DNA of 64,000 nt from Nitratifractor salsuginis DSM 16511 (GCF_000186245.1 NC_014935.1:992001-1056000), one strand, 5' to 3'; shown: positions 50,182 to 59,412, counted from the stretch's first letter. Notes: generated by a model from the sequence alone, not told the origin. Numbers and translations: made by a program.

Positions 50182-51438
50182 TCAATCGACCGGGATAAAG
50201 GCCTCGGTCCGGCCCTTGTATTCGAGATAGAGATCCCCGTCGTGATAGTCGGGAAGGCGCTTGCAGGAGATATGTTTGAGGGACTGGGGTTCGATGGGTG
50301 TGGGGGGGACGACTCCGGAGTAAGAGCGCAGCGTGGCGGGGTAGAGGGAAGTATTGAGGATCCAGAAATCACTGTAATCGGGATGCTCCGCCAACTCCTT
50401 CTTCACCCCGCGCTTCTGGGAACTGGCCAGGCCTTCGAGCAGAAAGACATCGTGGTGGAAGCTGTCCTCGGCTCCTTCGGACAGTAGTTCCCCCCGGGCA
50501 TTGCGGGAGACAAAGGCGACGATATCGATCCCGTCCCGGGTGCGGCGGTTGATGGTGCGGTAGAGTTCCCGCTTGTCGCGGATGGAGTCCATCCCTTTAA
50601 AGGAGTGGTAGGTATCGATATGCCCCTCTGAGAGCAGCCGGTCGAGACGGTCGAATTGCTCCATCTCGTAGGCGATCTTTTTGTCTTCGATATAGGCGCG
50701 GGCCCGTCGGGCGAGTTGCCGGCTCTTTTCTCTGACGCGCCGGTTGAGCAGCGGATCGATGTACTGGCGCACCAGGAGGATGGCCCAGGCGAAGATCCGG
50801 CCGAAAAAGTAGCCGAGACGATCGAGAAATCGGTTGATGGGATGATCAGGCCCGAGCGTCCGCTCCAGCCAGGTAAAAAACCAGCTGAAAGCGAAAACTT
50901 CCAGGATTGGTGTCAGCCAGGAGTTGAAGAGCAGGGAAGTGAATTTGCCCAGGACCAGCAGCAGGGTCTTCGAAAGGCTGATGATCACCACCTTGAGCTC
51001 CGTAAAGAGGAAGAGGTGGGTCAGGTAGCCGCTGCTGTAAAGCAGCCAGAAGCCAAAAGCAGAGGCGAGGGTGGCCAGAAGGATATTGCGCAGCTTGGCC
51101 CGGAAATCGAGGCCGAGGTAATACTCTTTCGCCTCCCGAAGAGCAGTGGAGGCGGGACGAAAGATATTGCGGCGCAGCCAGCGGGAGAAGACATTGTCCA
51201 GGAACCAGCGCTTGAGGAGGAGTAGACCTCCCTGAAAAAGAGTCAATCCTTTGAAATAGGCAAAGAGTTTGAGTTTGGAAGCGCTGTAAAAAGCGAGGAT
51301 GGCCCCTTTGAAAGCCAGAGCGGCCGCCAGCATATATCCCAGGATCCAATCGAGGCTCCCGGGGAAGATATCGTAGAGCAGAAGTGCCGCCAGGAAGGGG
51401 ATGAGGATCAGCAGGGCGATCAGATTCCGGCGGCGCAC
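50182..51438 (-). CDS. Multi-pass membrane protein of unknown function
   Basis: 418 aa. About five to six hydrophobic segments occur in residues 5-240 (for example IALLILIPFLAALLLYDIF and LRNILLATLASAFGFWLLYS). The C-terminal 170 residues are soluble and charged, ending LYLEYKGRTEAFIPVD. No family was recognised. It lies 7 nt downstream of another membrane-protein gene and both are divergent from the MotA/OmpA-like pair, so the four may work together (inference). Confidence 0.75.
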   Translation of the reverse strand: MRRRNLIALLILIPFLAALLLYDIFPGSLDWILGYMLAAALAFKGAILAFYSASKLKLFAYFKGLTLFQGGLLLLKRWFLDNVFSRWLRRNIFRPASTALREAKEYYLGLDFRAKLRNILLATLASAFGFWLLYSSGYLTHLFLFTELKVVIISLSKTLLLVLGKFTSLLFNSWLTPILEVFAFSWFFTWLERTLGPDHPINRFLDRLGYFFGRIFAWAILLVRQYIDPLLNRRVREKSRQLARRARAYIEDKKIAYEMEQFDRLDRLLSEGHIDTYHSFKGMDSIRDKRELYRTINRRTRDGIDIVAFVSRNARGELLSEGAEDSFHHDVFLLEGLASSQKRGVKKELAEHPDYSDFWILNTSLYPATLRSYSGVVPPTPIEPQSLKHISCKRLPDYHDGDLYLEYKGRTEAFIPVD

Positions 51439-51445
51439 GACAGAC

Positions 51446-51901
51446 TCAATCCTCGTCGGTGGAATCGGTGGTATAGACCCCGGTGGCTGTCTTCCAGATG
51501 ATGGAGGCGTTGAGCCCCAGCCAAATGATCAATCCCATACCGATGGTAGCGATCCACCCCAGGACCGTCCAATTGGAAGTATCGAGCCACCCTTTCGAGG
51601 AGAGACCGTAGACGAAAGCGCCGATCACCGCGGCAGCAATCAAGGCGCCATACCATTTGAGACTCTGATAGATCGCTTTGAAAGCCATTAGCCAAAAGGC
51701 GAACATCACCAGGATATAGAAGGGGTGGAACCCCTCCATAGGATTCCCGCGCAGGATATAATGAACAAAATCGTGCCCCGTCGGGTTCCAGGTGCCGATC
51801 GCCAGGGCCATAGAGAGGATCAGCGATACCCACCAGCGCAGATGCCGGACGGTACGCCCGTCTTTGGTCTTTGATTTTTTGATCAAAATGTCAGGAAGCA
51901 T
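51446..51901 (-). CDS. Small membrane protein, DUF6524-like
   Basis: 151 aa with four predicted helices (about 24-40, 61-77, 84-100, 113-133). GTWNPTGHDFVHYIL between helices 1 and 2 recalls DUF6524 proteins; this match is from memory. Function unknown. It has its own -10 box at 51923-51928 and is followed by the 418-aa membrane protein. Confidence 0.7.
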   Translation of the reverse strand: MLPDILIKKSKTKDGRTVRHLRWWVSLILSMALAIGTWNPTGHDFVHYILRGNPMEGFHPFYILVMFAFWLMAFKAIYQSLKWYGALIAAAVIGAFVYGLSSKGWLDTSNWTVLGWIATIGMGLIIWLGLNASIIWKTATGVYTTDSTDED

Positions 51902-51922
51902 TTTTGAGCCTTTTTTGAGACA

Positions 51923-51928
51923 ATTATA
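51923..51928 (-). promoter_or_regulatory. -10 box for the two minus-strand membrane-protein genes
   Basis: TCTATATAATTG on the minus strand, 22 nt from the ATG. It is back to back with the plus-strand box at 51971-51976. Confidence 0.5.
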
Positions 51929-51970
51929 TAGAAAATGTCCCTGTTTTGGCTATGGGGCATACTCCTCTGT

Positions 51971-51976
51971 TATAAT
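51971..51976 (+). promoter_or_regulatory. -10 box for the MotA-like/OmpA-like operon
   Basis: CTGTTATAATGTT, followed by AGGAGG at 51994-51999 and the ATG at 52006. Confidence 0.6.
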
Positions 51977-52005
51977 GTTTGCAGCATCAAATCAGGAGGT
52001 TGGTC

Positions 52006-53136
52006 ATGGCTGAATCGATCCAGCACCGCGGAGGGAGCTGCCCCGGAGTCTACCTGACGCTTATGTCGGTCCCTTTTCTCTTCGTGGCGGTACTGGCGGC
52101 GGGGTATGCCCGATACATCCCTTTCGATATCGGGTTGCATACCCTGATCACCGTCGCCTTCATCTTTCTCATCTTCCTCTTTTTTATCCCGCACAACGCC
52201 AGCTACGCCGCCTGCCGGATCTCCAAAAATTTCGCCCTGATGGAGCAGGACCTGCAGGAGGGGCTCCGGCGCAACGCCCTGACCATTATGGGGAAGACCA
52301 AATCGACCCTGACGGTCCGGGATTTTCTCGATGAGTACTTCAAGGCGGTTCGCGACGACAATTATGCCCGGGTCGCCGCGACGATCTTTCCTATGCTGGG
52401 TATTTTGGGAACCTTCCTGGCCATCGCGATCTCGATGCCCGATTTCACCGTCAACAGCAGCGAAAAGCTCGATCAGCAGATCTCGATCCTGCTGGCAGGA
52501 GTCGGGACGGCCTTCTACGCTTCGATCTACGGGATTTTTCTCTCCCTCTGGTGGATCTTTTTCGAGCGGAGGGGATTAGCGAAGATTGAACGGCAGATCC
52601 AGGCGCTTGAAGAGCTCTACAACGACAAGATCTGGAAAAAGAGCGAGCTGGTCAAACACGAGCATATGCAGAGCGAGCTCAAAGACCAGAAGATCATCCA
52701 AACCCTCCAGGAGACCTTCAACCTCGACTTCATCAAAGAGATGAGCAGCCAGTACCTGCGCAGCTATCAGAGCATCGTCGAGGAGACGACCCGGAGCTTT
52801 TCCCTCCTGGCGGAGAAGATGCAGGAGAGTTCCCGGGAGCTCCGCCAAACCCTTGAGCGTCTGGAGTCCCGCCGTGAAAGCGTCCAGGCCGAGGAGCTGA
52901 TGGAGAAGAACCTCCAGCAGTTCGTCCGGACCGCCCAGCGCCTCGAAGAGGGCCTGGAGCACTTCGACAACAGTGTGGAGCGGAGCCTGGAGAAGATCGA
53001 TTACGAGCTCGCTTCGGCTGTGGAGCGTCTGGGGCGTATGACCGAGCTGATCGCCAGAGAACAGGAGAAGCTCAGCCGCCTCGGCAAGCGTGCCTCCCGG
53101 GAGCACCGGGCGCCGGATCTGTTTGAGGATGCGTGA
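52006..53136 (+). CDS. MotA/TolQ/ExbB-type channel protein with long coiled-coil tail (ZorA-like)
   Basis: 376 aa from ATG 52006. Four membrane helices (about 13-34, 42-63, 125-147, 160-185); the last two, with IFPMLGILGTFLAIAISMP and AGVGTAFYASIYGIFLSLWW, are the MotA/ExbB channel pair. Residues 195-370 form a coiled-coil cytoplasmic tail. Proton- or sodium-driven torque or force generation is expected. The tail and the partner gene recall ZorA of Zorya defence rather than flagellar MotA. It overlaps the next gene by 4 nt. Confidence 0.85.
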   Translation: MAESIQHRGGSCPGVYLTLMSVPFLFVAVLAAGYARYIPFDIGLHTLITVAFIFLIFLFFIPHNASYAACRISKNFALMEQDLQEGLRRNALTIMGKTKSTLTVRDFLDEYFKAVRDDNYARVAATIFPMLGILGTFLAIAISMPDFTVNSSEKLDQQISILLAGVGTAFYASIYGIFLSLWWIFFERRGLAKIERQIQALEELYNDKIWKKSELVKHEHMQSELKDQKIIQTLQETFNLDFIKEMSSQYLRSYQSIVEETTRSFSLLAEKMQESSRELRQTLERLESRRESVQAEELMEKNLQQFVRTAQRLEEGLEHFDNSVERSLEKIDYELASAVERLGRMTELIAREQEKLSRLGKRASREHRAPDLFEDA

Positions 53137-54608
53137 TGTTCCAGCGTGACCGCCGCCCCGAAGAGAGCAACAACTTCTGGATCTCCTACGCCGATCTGAT
53201 GGCGGGATTGCTCTTTGTCTTCATTCTGCTCATCGGCGCCATCGTCTCCAAATCGGTCCTGATGCGGGCCAACCTTCACGAGAAGGAGCAGCGACTCGAG
53301 CAGGCCCAAAGCGACCTCAAGGCACGGGAAGATCAGCTACAAAAGACCCGTCTACACCTGCAAAAGCTCCAAAAGGCGCTTCAGGAGAAAGAAAGGGCAC
53401 TTCGCCAAAGCCGGAAACGCCTGGCCCAAATGCAACGGGATCTCGAAGAGAGGGAAAAGAAGATCGTCTCCGGTTGGGAGATGATCTCCAACCAGCAAAG
53501 CACTATACAGCATCAAAAAGAGCACATCGCCGCCGCTGAGGAAAAAATCCGCCTCCAGGAAGAGGAGGTGCGCAAACTCCATCTCCTCCTCGAGGACCTG
53601 AAAATGCAACTCAAGCGCCAAAAGGCTGCCGGAGCGCGCCTGGCTTCCACGGTCCGGGAGCTCAATGCCTCCCTCGATGCCGCCCACCGGCTCAACGAGA
53701 ATCTCAAGAAGAACATGGCGGAGCAAGAGGATCTCATCACCCTGAGCAAAAAGGATCTGAAACTCAAACAAAAAGAGCTCGAAAAGCTCAATCAGCTCCT
53801 GCTGGCGCGAAACGCCAAGATCGACGAGCTCAACAAAAAGGTCATCATCCTCCAAAATCTGGGCCAGGAGAGCAACGTCACCCTCCAGCAGAAGCAAAAA
53901 AAGCTCCAGGAGTATGCCAACAAGGTCATCGTCCTCTCCAATAAACTTACCCGCACCGAAAACGAGCTCAGACTCAAAGACGAGAACCTCACACGTCTCC
54001 TGGAGGCGCTCGATAAGCAAAAGAGCCGTTACGAGGATCTCATCGCCCGCCTGCGCAAACAGCGGGCCCGGATCAAATCCCTCACCGGGATCCGGCTGAA
54101 GGTCATCGACGCCCTCAAAGAGACCCTGGGCAAGCGGATCGCCATCGACAAAAAGAGCGGGGCGCTGCGCCTTTCGTCCAAGATCCTCTTCGACAAAGGG
54201 AGCGCCGAGCTCAAAGAAGAGGCCAAAGCGGAGCTCAAGGACACGTTTGAGAAATACATCGCCGCGCTGATGAGCAACCGGGCGATCCGCCCCTATCTCG
54301 ACCGGATCATCATCGAGGGGCATACCGACAGCGACGGCGGCTATCTCTACAACCTGGAGCTCTCCCAGAAACGGGCCCTGGCGGTGATGAACTACCTCCT
54401 GAGCCTTCCCATCGCCCAAAAATATCATCTCAAGAAATATTTGGTAGCCAGCGGCCGTGCCTATATGGACCCGATCATCAAAAACGGTGTAGAGGACAAG
54501 GAGGCTTCCCGGCGGATCGAGATCAAATTCACCCTCCGTAACCGGGAGCAGATGTATGAAATCGAAAGGATCCTCGATGAGGGAAAAGGAAAGCGTCAAC
54601 TCTTTTGA
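53133..54608 (+). CDS. MotB/OmpA-like protein with very long coiled coil (ZorB-like)
   Basis: 491 aa. It has a short N-terminus, one membrane helix (about 18-40, ISYADLMAGLLFVFILLIG, with Asp21 in the MotB ion-binding position), a coiled coil of about 280 residues (45-325) and a C-terminal OmpA peptidoglycan-binding domain (LFDKGSAELKEEAK, IIEGHTDSDGGYLYNLELS, SRRIEIKF). The coiled coil would hold the peptidoglycan anchor far from the membrane. It pairs with the channel protein upstream. ZorB has a shorter periplasmic region, so this may be a different device. Confidence 0.87.
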   Translation: MMFQRDRRPEESNNFWISYADLMAGLLFVFILLIGAIVSKSVLMRANLHEKEQRLEQAQSDLKAREDQLQKTRLHLQKLQKALQEKERALRQSRKRLAQMQRDLEEREKKIVSGWEMISNQQSTIQHQKEHIAAAEEKIRLQEEEVRKLHLLLEDLKMQLKRQKAAGARLASTVRELNASLDAAHRLNENLKKNMAEQEDLITLSKKDLKLKQKELEKLNQLLLARNAKIDELNKKVIILQNLGQESNVTLQQKQKKLQEYANKVIVLSNKLTRTENELRLKDENLTRLLEALDKQKSRYEDLIARLRKQRARIKSLTGIRLKVIDALKETLGKRIAIDKKSGALRLSSKILFDKGSAELKEEAKAELKDTFEKYIAALMSNRAIRPYLDRIIIEGHTDSDGGYLYNLELSQKRALAVMNYLLSLPIAQKYHLKKYLVASGRAYMDPIIKNGVEDKEASRRIEIKFTLRNREQMYEIERILDEGKGKRQLF

Positions 54609-54762
54609 ACCCCGCCATCTGCGCCAGGCGAATCAAGAGCTTCGTCAGTTAGAACATGAAATTTTCGCACCGACAGAGAGTCGCGAATCCTCTCCAAAGA
54701 TCGAGGCGAAGGCGCCGGGCTTTTTGCGTCGATGGTGGCGGATGCTTTTCGGCGGAGCGTGA
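54577..54762 (+). CDS. Small basic protein, third gene of the channel operon
   Basis: 61 aa from ATG 54577 (AAAGGA at 54565-54570), overlapping the OmpA-like gene by 32 nt; an alternative start is at 54556. It has a charged helix (RHLRQANQELRQLEHEIFA) and the C-terminal tail FLRRWWRMLFGGA, possibly membrane-associated. No homologue was recognised. The good RBS and overlap support expression. Confidence 0.5.
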   Translation: MREKESVNSFEPRHLRQANQELRQLEHEIFAPTESRESSPKIEAKAPGFLRRWWRMLFGGA

Positions 54763-54765
54763 AGA

Positions 54766-55191
54766 TCAATGAACGGGAATGTCTTTCTTGAACCGGTCGA
54801 AAGCCGCTTCGATATCCGATGCATCCGGTTCATCGGTCAGGTCGATGTAGTAGGTATAGAGGAGCTTCATCCCGCGGCGAAGCTCCATACGCAGATAGGC
54901 GCTGGGGAAATTGCTGGTGGCTTTGATGGGGGCGTTGCCGTTGGAACGGCAGACGATCCCCTCTTTGGTGGTCACTTTTAGCAGGTAAGGGCATTCCGAA
55001 CGGAAGCGGTAGAGCTTTCGTAGGGTTTTCTTGGCATCGGGATCGGGGGGAAAGACCTGTAGTGCCAGGCAGGAGGGCGGATTCTTGCTGAGATTTTTGT
55101 CGTAGAGTTTCACATAGGGGTGTCGATCACTGCAGGCACTCAGAAAGACCAAAGCGGCAGTGAGGGCTCCGGCAAAAGAGATTCTATGCAT
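54766..55191 (-). CDS. Lipoprotein of unknown function
   Basis: 141 aa with signal peptide and lipobox LSAC (Cys20). The mature part has three more cysteines (PPSCLALQV, SECPYLLK, IVCRSNG) and a Lys/Arg-rich centre. No family was recognised. It is convergent with the small gene at 54577, 4 nt apart. Confidence 0.75.
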   Translation of the reverse strand: MHRISFAGALTAALVFLSACSDRHPYVKLYDKNLSKNPPSCLALQVFPPDPDAKKTLRKLYRFRSECPYLLKVTTKEGIVCRSNGNAPIKATSNFPSAYLRMELRRGMKLLYTYYIDLTDEPDASDIEAAFDRFKKDIPVH

Positions 55192-55234
55192 AAGGCAAGG
55201 ACTCCTTGATAAAAAGTGGCGTTATTGTACTCTC

Positions 55235-55375
55235 ATATTGAGTGCTGAGAGTTGAGGGTTGATAGATTCTTCGTAATTCTCCATTTCTCAACTTTCAATT
55301 CGGTTCCTCACTCCTCATTTGAAAGCCACGCTTTCATTGCTTACTCGGTTGCTTTATTATTCAGTCCCCCTATAG
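55235..55375. repeat. Degenerate heptamer/octamer repeat block
   Basis: Words seen: GAGTGCTGAGAGTTGAGGGTTGA, then CGGTTCCTCACTCCTCATTT and TTGCTTACTCGGTTGCTTTA. It is a more diverged, inverted relative of the blocks at 28313 and 38311. It separates the lipoprotein gene from the next plus-strand gene. Confidence 0.65.
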
Positions 55376-55410
55376 TAGAATAGAGCGAATAAATCCCGAA
55401 AGGAGATGTC

Positions 55411-55740
55411 ATGTTGCGACGAATTGTCTATTGCCGGGACAGCCTCCCCAGTGATGAAGAGATCATCCATCAACTGCGAAGCTTCTTCGCCCGCAGCCGT
55501 GCCCTGCGCAACGCCCTACAGCCGGGCTCAGCACTCAACCGCCTCCAGCGCCAGCGCTGCCGGCAGAACCTCCAAACGCTGGAGATGCTGGAGCGGCAGT
55601 TCCACGCCATCGACCATCGGGAGGATTACCGCCATCTCCACCGCCGGCTCCGCCGCTATCTCTACCTCGACGGTCGGGGGCTTCTCCTGACCCTCGGCAC
55701 GGAAGAGATGCAGCGCGTCGATCTCTTCATCCCCGCATAA
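55411..55740 (+). CDS. Small arginine-rich protein of unknown function
   Basis: 109 aa, strongly basic and helical (LRSFFARSRALRNAL, QRQRCRQNLQTLEMLERQ, RRLRRYLYLDG). There is no signal peptide or membrane segment. AAAGGAG precedes the ATG and a TAGAAT box is at 55376-55381. It lies 13 nt before the thioredoxin-like gene. No family recognised. Confidence 0.65.
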   Translation: MLRRIVYCRDSLPSDEEIIHQLRSFFARSRALRNALQPGSALNRLQRQRCRQNLQTLEMLERQFHAIDHREDYRHLHRRLRRYLYLDGRGLLLTLGTEEMQRVDLFIPA

Positions 55741-55753
55741 AGGCAGCATCAAT

Positions 55754-56074
55754 ATGACCCTCGAATCCCTCCAGCAGCTCATCGAGGAGAAACCCGGCGT
55801 TCTCCTCTACTTCTCCGGCGAATCGTGCAATGTCTGCCACGCCCTGCGCCCCAAGGTCAAAGAACTCTTCGAACAGGAATTCCCCCTGGTTGAGCAGGTC
55901 TTCCTCAATGCCCACGAGCATCCGGAGATCTCCGCCCATTTCCAGGTCTTCTCCGTACCGACCCTGATCGTCTATCTCGGCGGCAGAGAATTCGCCCGCG
56001 AGGGGAGGGCGGTCAGCCTGCATGCCCTGGCTCAGAAGCTCCGGCGCCCCTATACCTTGATGACGGAAGCGTGA
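55754..56074 (+). CDS. Thioredoxin-like protein
   Basis: 106 aa. The redox site is CNVC (GESCNVCHALRPKV) rather than CGPC, with the cis-proline motif FSVPTLIVYLGG. No signal peptide is visible, so it is cytoplasmic. It might serve peroxide defence or biosynthetic reductases; partner unknown. Confidence 0.85.
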   Translation: MTLESLQQLIEEKPGVLLYFSGESCNVCHALRPKVKELFEQEFPLVEQVFLNAHEHPEISAHFQVFSVPTLIVYLGGREFAREGRAVSLHALAQKLRRPYTLMTEA

Positions 56075-56118
56075 AAAACCCCTGCATAGATATTTTTTAA
56101 TATAAGGACAAAAGAGCT

Positions 56119-57987
56119 ATGAAAAACGATTACGGCCTCTCCATCTGGGGGGACGGCAATTTCCTCATCGACGGCGAAACGGTCAATGTCAACCACGGCC
56201 TGAGCCCTTCGTTGCTGGAGATCACCCGCCACATCCGCGAGCAGGGCTACAAGGGGCCGCTGCTGCTTCGATTCCCCCACCTGATCCGCAAGCAGATCGA
56301 TACCCTCTTCGGCGCCTTCGAACGGGCGCGCCGGGAGTTCAAATACAGCGGAAAGTTCCACGCCGTCTTCCCCCTCAAGGTCAATCAATACCCCAACTTC
56401 GTCGAATCCCTCATCGAAGTTTCGGGCCGACGGCGCTACGGGCTCGAGGCCGGCAGCAAAGCCGAGCTCATCATCGCGATGGCCAAGACCCCGCTGGGTG
56501 CGCCCATCACCGTCAACGGCTTCAAAGACAAAGAGATGATCGCCTTGGCATTCATCGCCGCCAAGAGCGGGCACAACATTACCCTCACCATCGAGGGGAT
56601 CAACGAGCTGGAGACGATCATCGAAGTCCACCGGGAGTGCAACCGCGATGCCTCCGCCCCCATCACTCCCAAGATCGGTATGCGGATCCGCCTGCATAGC
56701 ACCGGCGTGGGCATCTGGGCCAAGAGCGGGGGCTACAGCTCCAAATTCGGCCTTACCTCCACCGAACTGCTGGAGGCTTACGAAATGCTCCGTCAGGAGG
56801 ATCTCATCGGCAGTCTGGCGATGATCCACTTCCATATCGGTTCCCAGATGAGTGAGATCGGGCCGCTGAAAAAGGCGCTGCGGGAAGCGGGGAATATCTA
56901 CGCCGAACTCAAACGCCGGGGAGCGGAGAACCTTCACGCCATCAATATCGGCGGGGGCCTCGCCGTGGAGTACAGCCAGCACCAGCCCAGCCGCAACTAC
57001 TCCATCAAAGAGTTCGCCAACGACGTGGTCTTCGCCATGCAGGAGATCGCCCGGCAAAAAGGGGTCGAAGAGCCGGATATCTTCACCGAATCGGGGCGTT
57101 TCATCGCCGCGCCCCACGCCGTGCTGGTGGCGCCGGTGCTGGAGCTTTTCAGCCAGGAGTACCACGAGCGGAGCCTCCGTCTCAAACCCGAGGGGCAGAA
57201 CCCGCCCCTGGTCCAGGAGCTCTACGACCTCTACCGCTCCCTCAAGCGCACCAACGCCCGGGAGTATCTTCACGACGCCCTGGACCATATGGAGAGCCTC
57301 CTGACCCTTTTCGACCTGGGCTATATCGACCTGGAGGACCGTTCCAACACCGAGATCCTGGTCAATCTCATCGTCAAAAAGACCGTGACCCTCCTGGAGC
57401 GGGAAAACTCCGACGAGCTCAAGCGCCTCCAGAACCGTATTCAGGAGAAGTATCTGGTCAACTTTTCGATCTTCCAATCCCTTCCCGATTTCTGGGGGCT
57501 TGGCCAGCATTTCCCCATTATGCCCCTCCATCGCCTCGACCAGCGTCCCAGCCGCCCCGCCAGCATCTGGGACATCACCTGCGACAGCGACGGTGAGATC
57601 CCCTTCGACCCCGACGCGCCGCTGCTGCTTCACGATATCGACGTCGAAGAGGAGGAGTATTTCCTGGGGATCTTCCTCACGGGAGCCTATCAGGAGGTCC
57701 TGGGGATGCGGCACAACCTCTTCACCCATCCCACCGAAGCGGTGATCGAGTTCGACGAGGAGGGGGAGTGGAGTGTCACGGGCATCATCGAGGCACAGAA
57801 CCTGATGGACATCCTCGAAGACCTGGACTACGACCTCGGCCAGATCGACAAGAGCCTCAAAACACAGATCGAAGACTCCGAACATCTCAACGAGACGGAG
57901 AAGCAGGCAGTGCTGGGCAAACTCTATCTCTACCTGAGCGAGAACAGTTATCTCAAGACCATCCAATCCCGACTGGGAGGAGAGTAG
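56119..57987 (+). CDS. speA: Biosynthetic arginine decarboxylase
   Basis: 622 aa, slightly shorter than E. coli SpeA (658). The PLP lysine is in VFPLKVNQYPNFVESL; LHAINIGGGLAVEY and the specificity-helix region (FTESGRFIAAPHAVL) are present. It converts arginine to agmatine in polyamine synthesis. cysE starts 3 nt after its stop. Confidence 0.95.
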   Translation: MKNDYGLSIWGDGNFLIDGETVNVNHGLSPSLLEITRHIREQGYKGPLLLRFPHLIRKQIDTLFGAFERARREFKYSGKFHAVFPLKVNQYPNFVESLIEVSGRRRYGLEAGSKAELIIAMAKTPLGAPITVNGFKDKEMIALAFIAAKSGHNITLTIEGINELETIIEVHRECNRDASAPITPKIGMRIRLHSTGVGIWAKSGGYSSKFGLTSTELLEAYEMLRQEDLIGSLAMIHFHIGSQMSEIGPLKKALREAGNIYAELKRRGAENLHAINIGGGLAVEYSQHQPSRNYSIKEFANDVVFAMQEIARQKGVEEPDIFTESGRFIAAPHAVLVAPVLELFSQEYHERSLRLKPEGQNPPLVQELYDLYRSLKRTNAREYLHDALDHMESLLTLFDLGYIDLEDRSNTEILVNLIVKKTVTLLERENSDELKRLQNRIQEKYLVNFSIFQSLPDFWGLGQHFPIMPLHRLDQRPSRPASIWDITCDSDGEIPFDPDAPLLLHDIDVEEEEYFLGIFLTGAYQEVLGMRHNLFTHPTEAVIEFDEEGEWSVTGIIEAQNLMDILEDLDYDLGQIDKSLKTQIEDSEHLNETEKQAVLGKLYLYLSENSYLKTIQSRLGGE

Positions 57988-57989
57988 AT

Positions 57990-58694
57990 ATGAGCCTATG
58001 GCAACTGATCCGGGAGGATTTCGCCACCGTCAAGAGAAACGACCCGGCCCTTAAGAGCAAATTTGAACTTTTCTTCAACTATCCCGGGGTCTGGGCCCTC
58101 TTTTTCTATCGAATCGCCCACAGCCTCTACAGCAAAGAGTTCAAACGTCTGGCCCGTTTCATTTCAGCGATGGGGCAGTTCCTGACCGCCGTCGACATCC
58201 ACCCCGGTGCCCGGATCGGCCGGCGTGTCTTCATCGACCATGCCACCGGCGTGGTGATCGGAGAAACGGCGATCGTCGGTAACGATGTGCTGATCTACCA
58301 GCAGGTGACCCTGGGCGGGGTCAGCCTCTCCAGGGGCAAACGCCACCCCACCGTCGAAGACGGTGTCATCATCGGCGCCGGGGCCAAGGTCCTGGGCAAT
58401 ATCACCATTGGGCGGGAGAGCAAGGTCGGAGCCAACTCCGTGGTGATCCGTGACGTGCCGCCTGGCTGCACCGCCGTAGGTGTCCCGGCCCGCATCGCCC
58501 AGCGCGTCGACAACAAGGCCCCCCTCAGCCACAACGTTATGCCCGACGTCAACCGGGAAGTTTTCGAGTATCTCCTCAAACGCATCGCCGTCCTGGAACA
58601 CACCATCAAAAGCGGGGATCTGGAGACGATGGAGAAGCAGGACCACGAGCTGGACGAAGTCTACAAAAACTTCATCGAAGCGATGAAGCGCTAA
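57990..58694 (+). CDS. cysE: Serine O-acetyltransferase
   Basis: 234 aa from ATG 57990 (GGGAGGAG before it); longer in-frame starts fall inside speA. The N-terminal helical part is followed by hexapeptide repeats with VDIHPGARIGRRVFIDHATG and the catalytic His in LGGVSLSRGKRHPTV. It makes O-acetylserine for cysteine synthesis and is the shorter epsilon/plant-like form. Confidence 0.94.
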   Translation: MSLWQLIREDFATVKRNDPALKSKFELFFNYPGVWALFFYRIAHSLYSKEFKRLARFISAMGQFLTAVDIHPGARIGRRVFIDHATGVVIGETAIVGNDVLIYQQVTLGGVSLSRGKRHPTVEDGVIIGAGAKVLGNITIGRESKVGANSVVIRDVPPGCTAVGVPARIAQRVDNKAPLSHNVMPDVNREVFEYLLKRIAVLEHTIKSGDLETMEKQDHELDEVYKNFIEAMKR

Positions 58695-58704
58695 GCTCCG
58701 CGAA

Positions 58705-59412
58705 ATGCCAAGCCCTCTGAGTCTCGGAACTCCCCTCTACGATCTCTCGACACTTGGCCCCCTCACGACCGGAATCTTCCTGGACCGTCCCAACCGCTTC
58801 GTCGCCGAAGCCGAAACGGAGGAGGGGGTCCGTCGGGTCCACGTGGCCGACACCGGCCGCCTCGAAGAGATCCTCACTCCCGGCCGTCCGCTGCTGCTAC
58901 GCAGGAACCCTCCCGGGATGCGCACCTCCTACACCCTCATCGCCGCAAAGATGCAAGAGGGATGGGTGCTCATCAATACCCGCCTCCACCGTCCCATTGC
59001 CCGTCGGGCCATCGAACTGGGAGTGCTGGGCTTTCTGCCATCCACGATCAGGGAGGAGGTCTCCTTCGGAGAGAGCCGTCTTGATTACCGGGCCGACGAT
59101 ACCTTTGTCGAGCTCAAAGGCTGTTCCCTGGTCCAAGAGGGTCTCTGCCTCTTCCCCAACACTCCCACCACCCGCGGTACCCGGCACATCCGAGAGCTAA
59201 TCGCCGCCGTAGGGCGGGGATATAAAGCCAGCCTTCTGATTATGGGTCTGCGCCCCTGCCGCTGCTTCGCCCCCCATCCCGAAAGGGATCCTGAGTTTCG
59301 CAAGGCTTTTTACGAGGCATTGGATGCGGGAGTGGGCTTTCGCGGTTTTCACGTGGGGATCAATGAAGAGTTGAGAGTAATCTATGATGGGGACTTGAAA
59401 TTGTGTAAATAG
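58705..59412 (+). CDS. sfsA: SfsA-type DNA-binding protein/nuclease-like
   Basis: 235 aa. RPNRFVAEAE, HVADTGRLEEIL, VELKGCSLV and FPNTPTTRGTRHIREL match the SfsA family, which has an OB-fold followed by a PD-(D/E)xK-like domain. The reported phenotype in E. coli is sugar fermentation stimulation; biochemical role is unsettled. It starts 10 nt after cysE. The family motif FPDAPTxRG reads FPNTPTTRG here. Confidence 0.9.
   Translation: MPSPLSLGTPLYDLSTLGPLTTGIFLDRPNRFVAEAETEEGVRRVHVADTGRLEEILTPGRPLLLRRNPPGMRTSYTLIAAKMQEGWVLINTRLHRPIARRAIELGVLGFLPSTIREEVSFGESRLDYRADDTFVELKGCSLVQEGLCLFPNTPTTRGTRHIRELIAAVGRGYKASLLIMGLRPCRCFAPHPERDPEFRKAFYEALDAGVGFRGFHVGINEELRVIYDGDLKLCK

Noticed and set aside
52006-54608. 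Flagellar MotA/MotB stator
   Set aside because: Coiled-coil tails are far too long and no flagellar genes are nearby.
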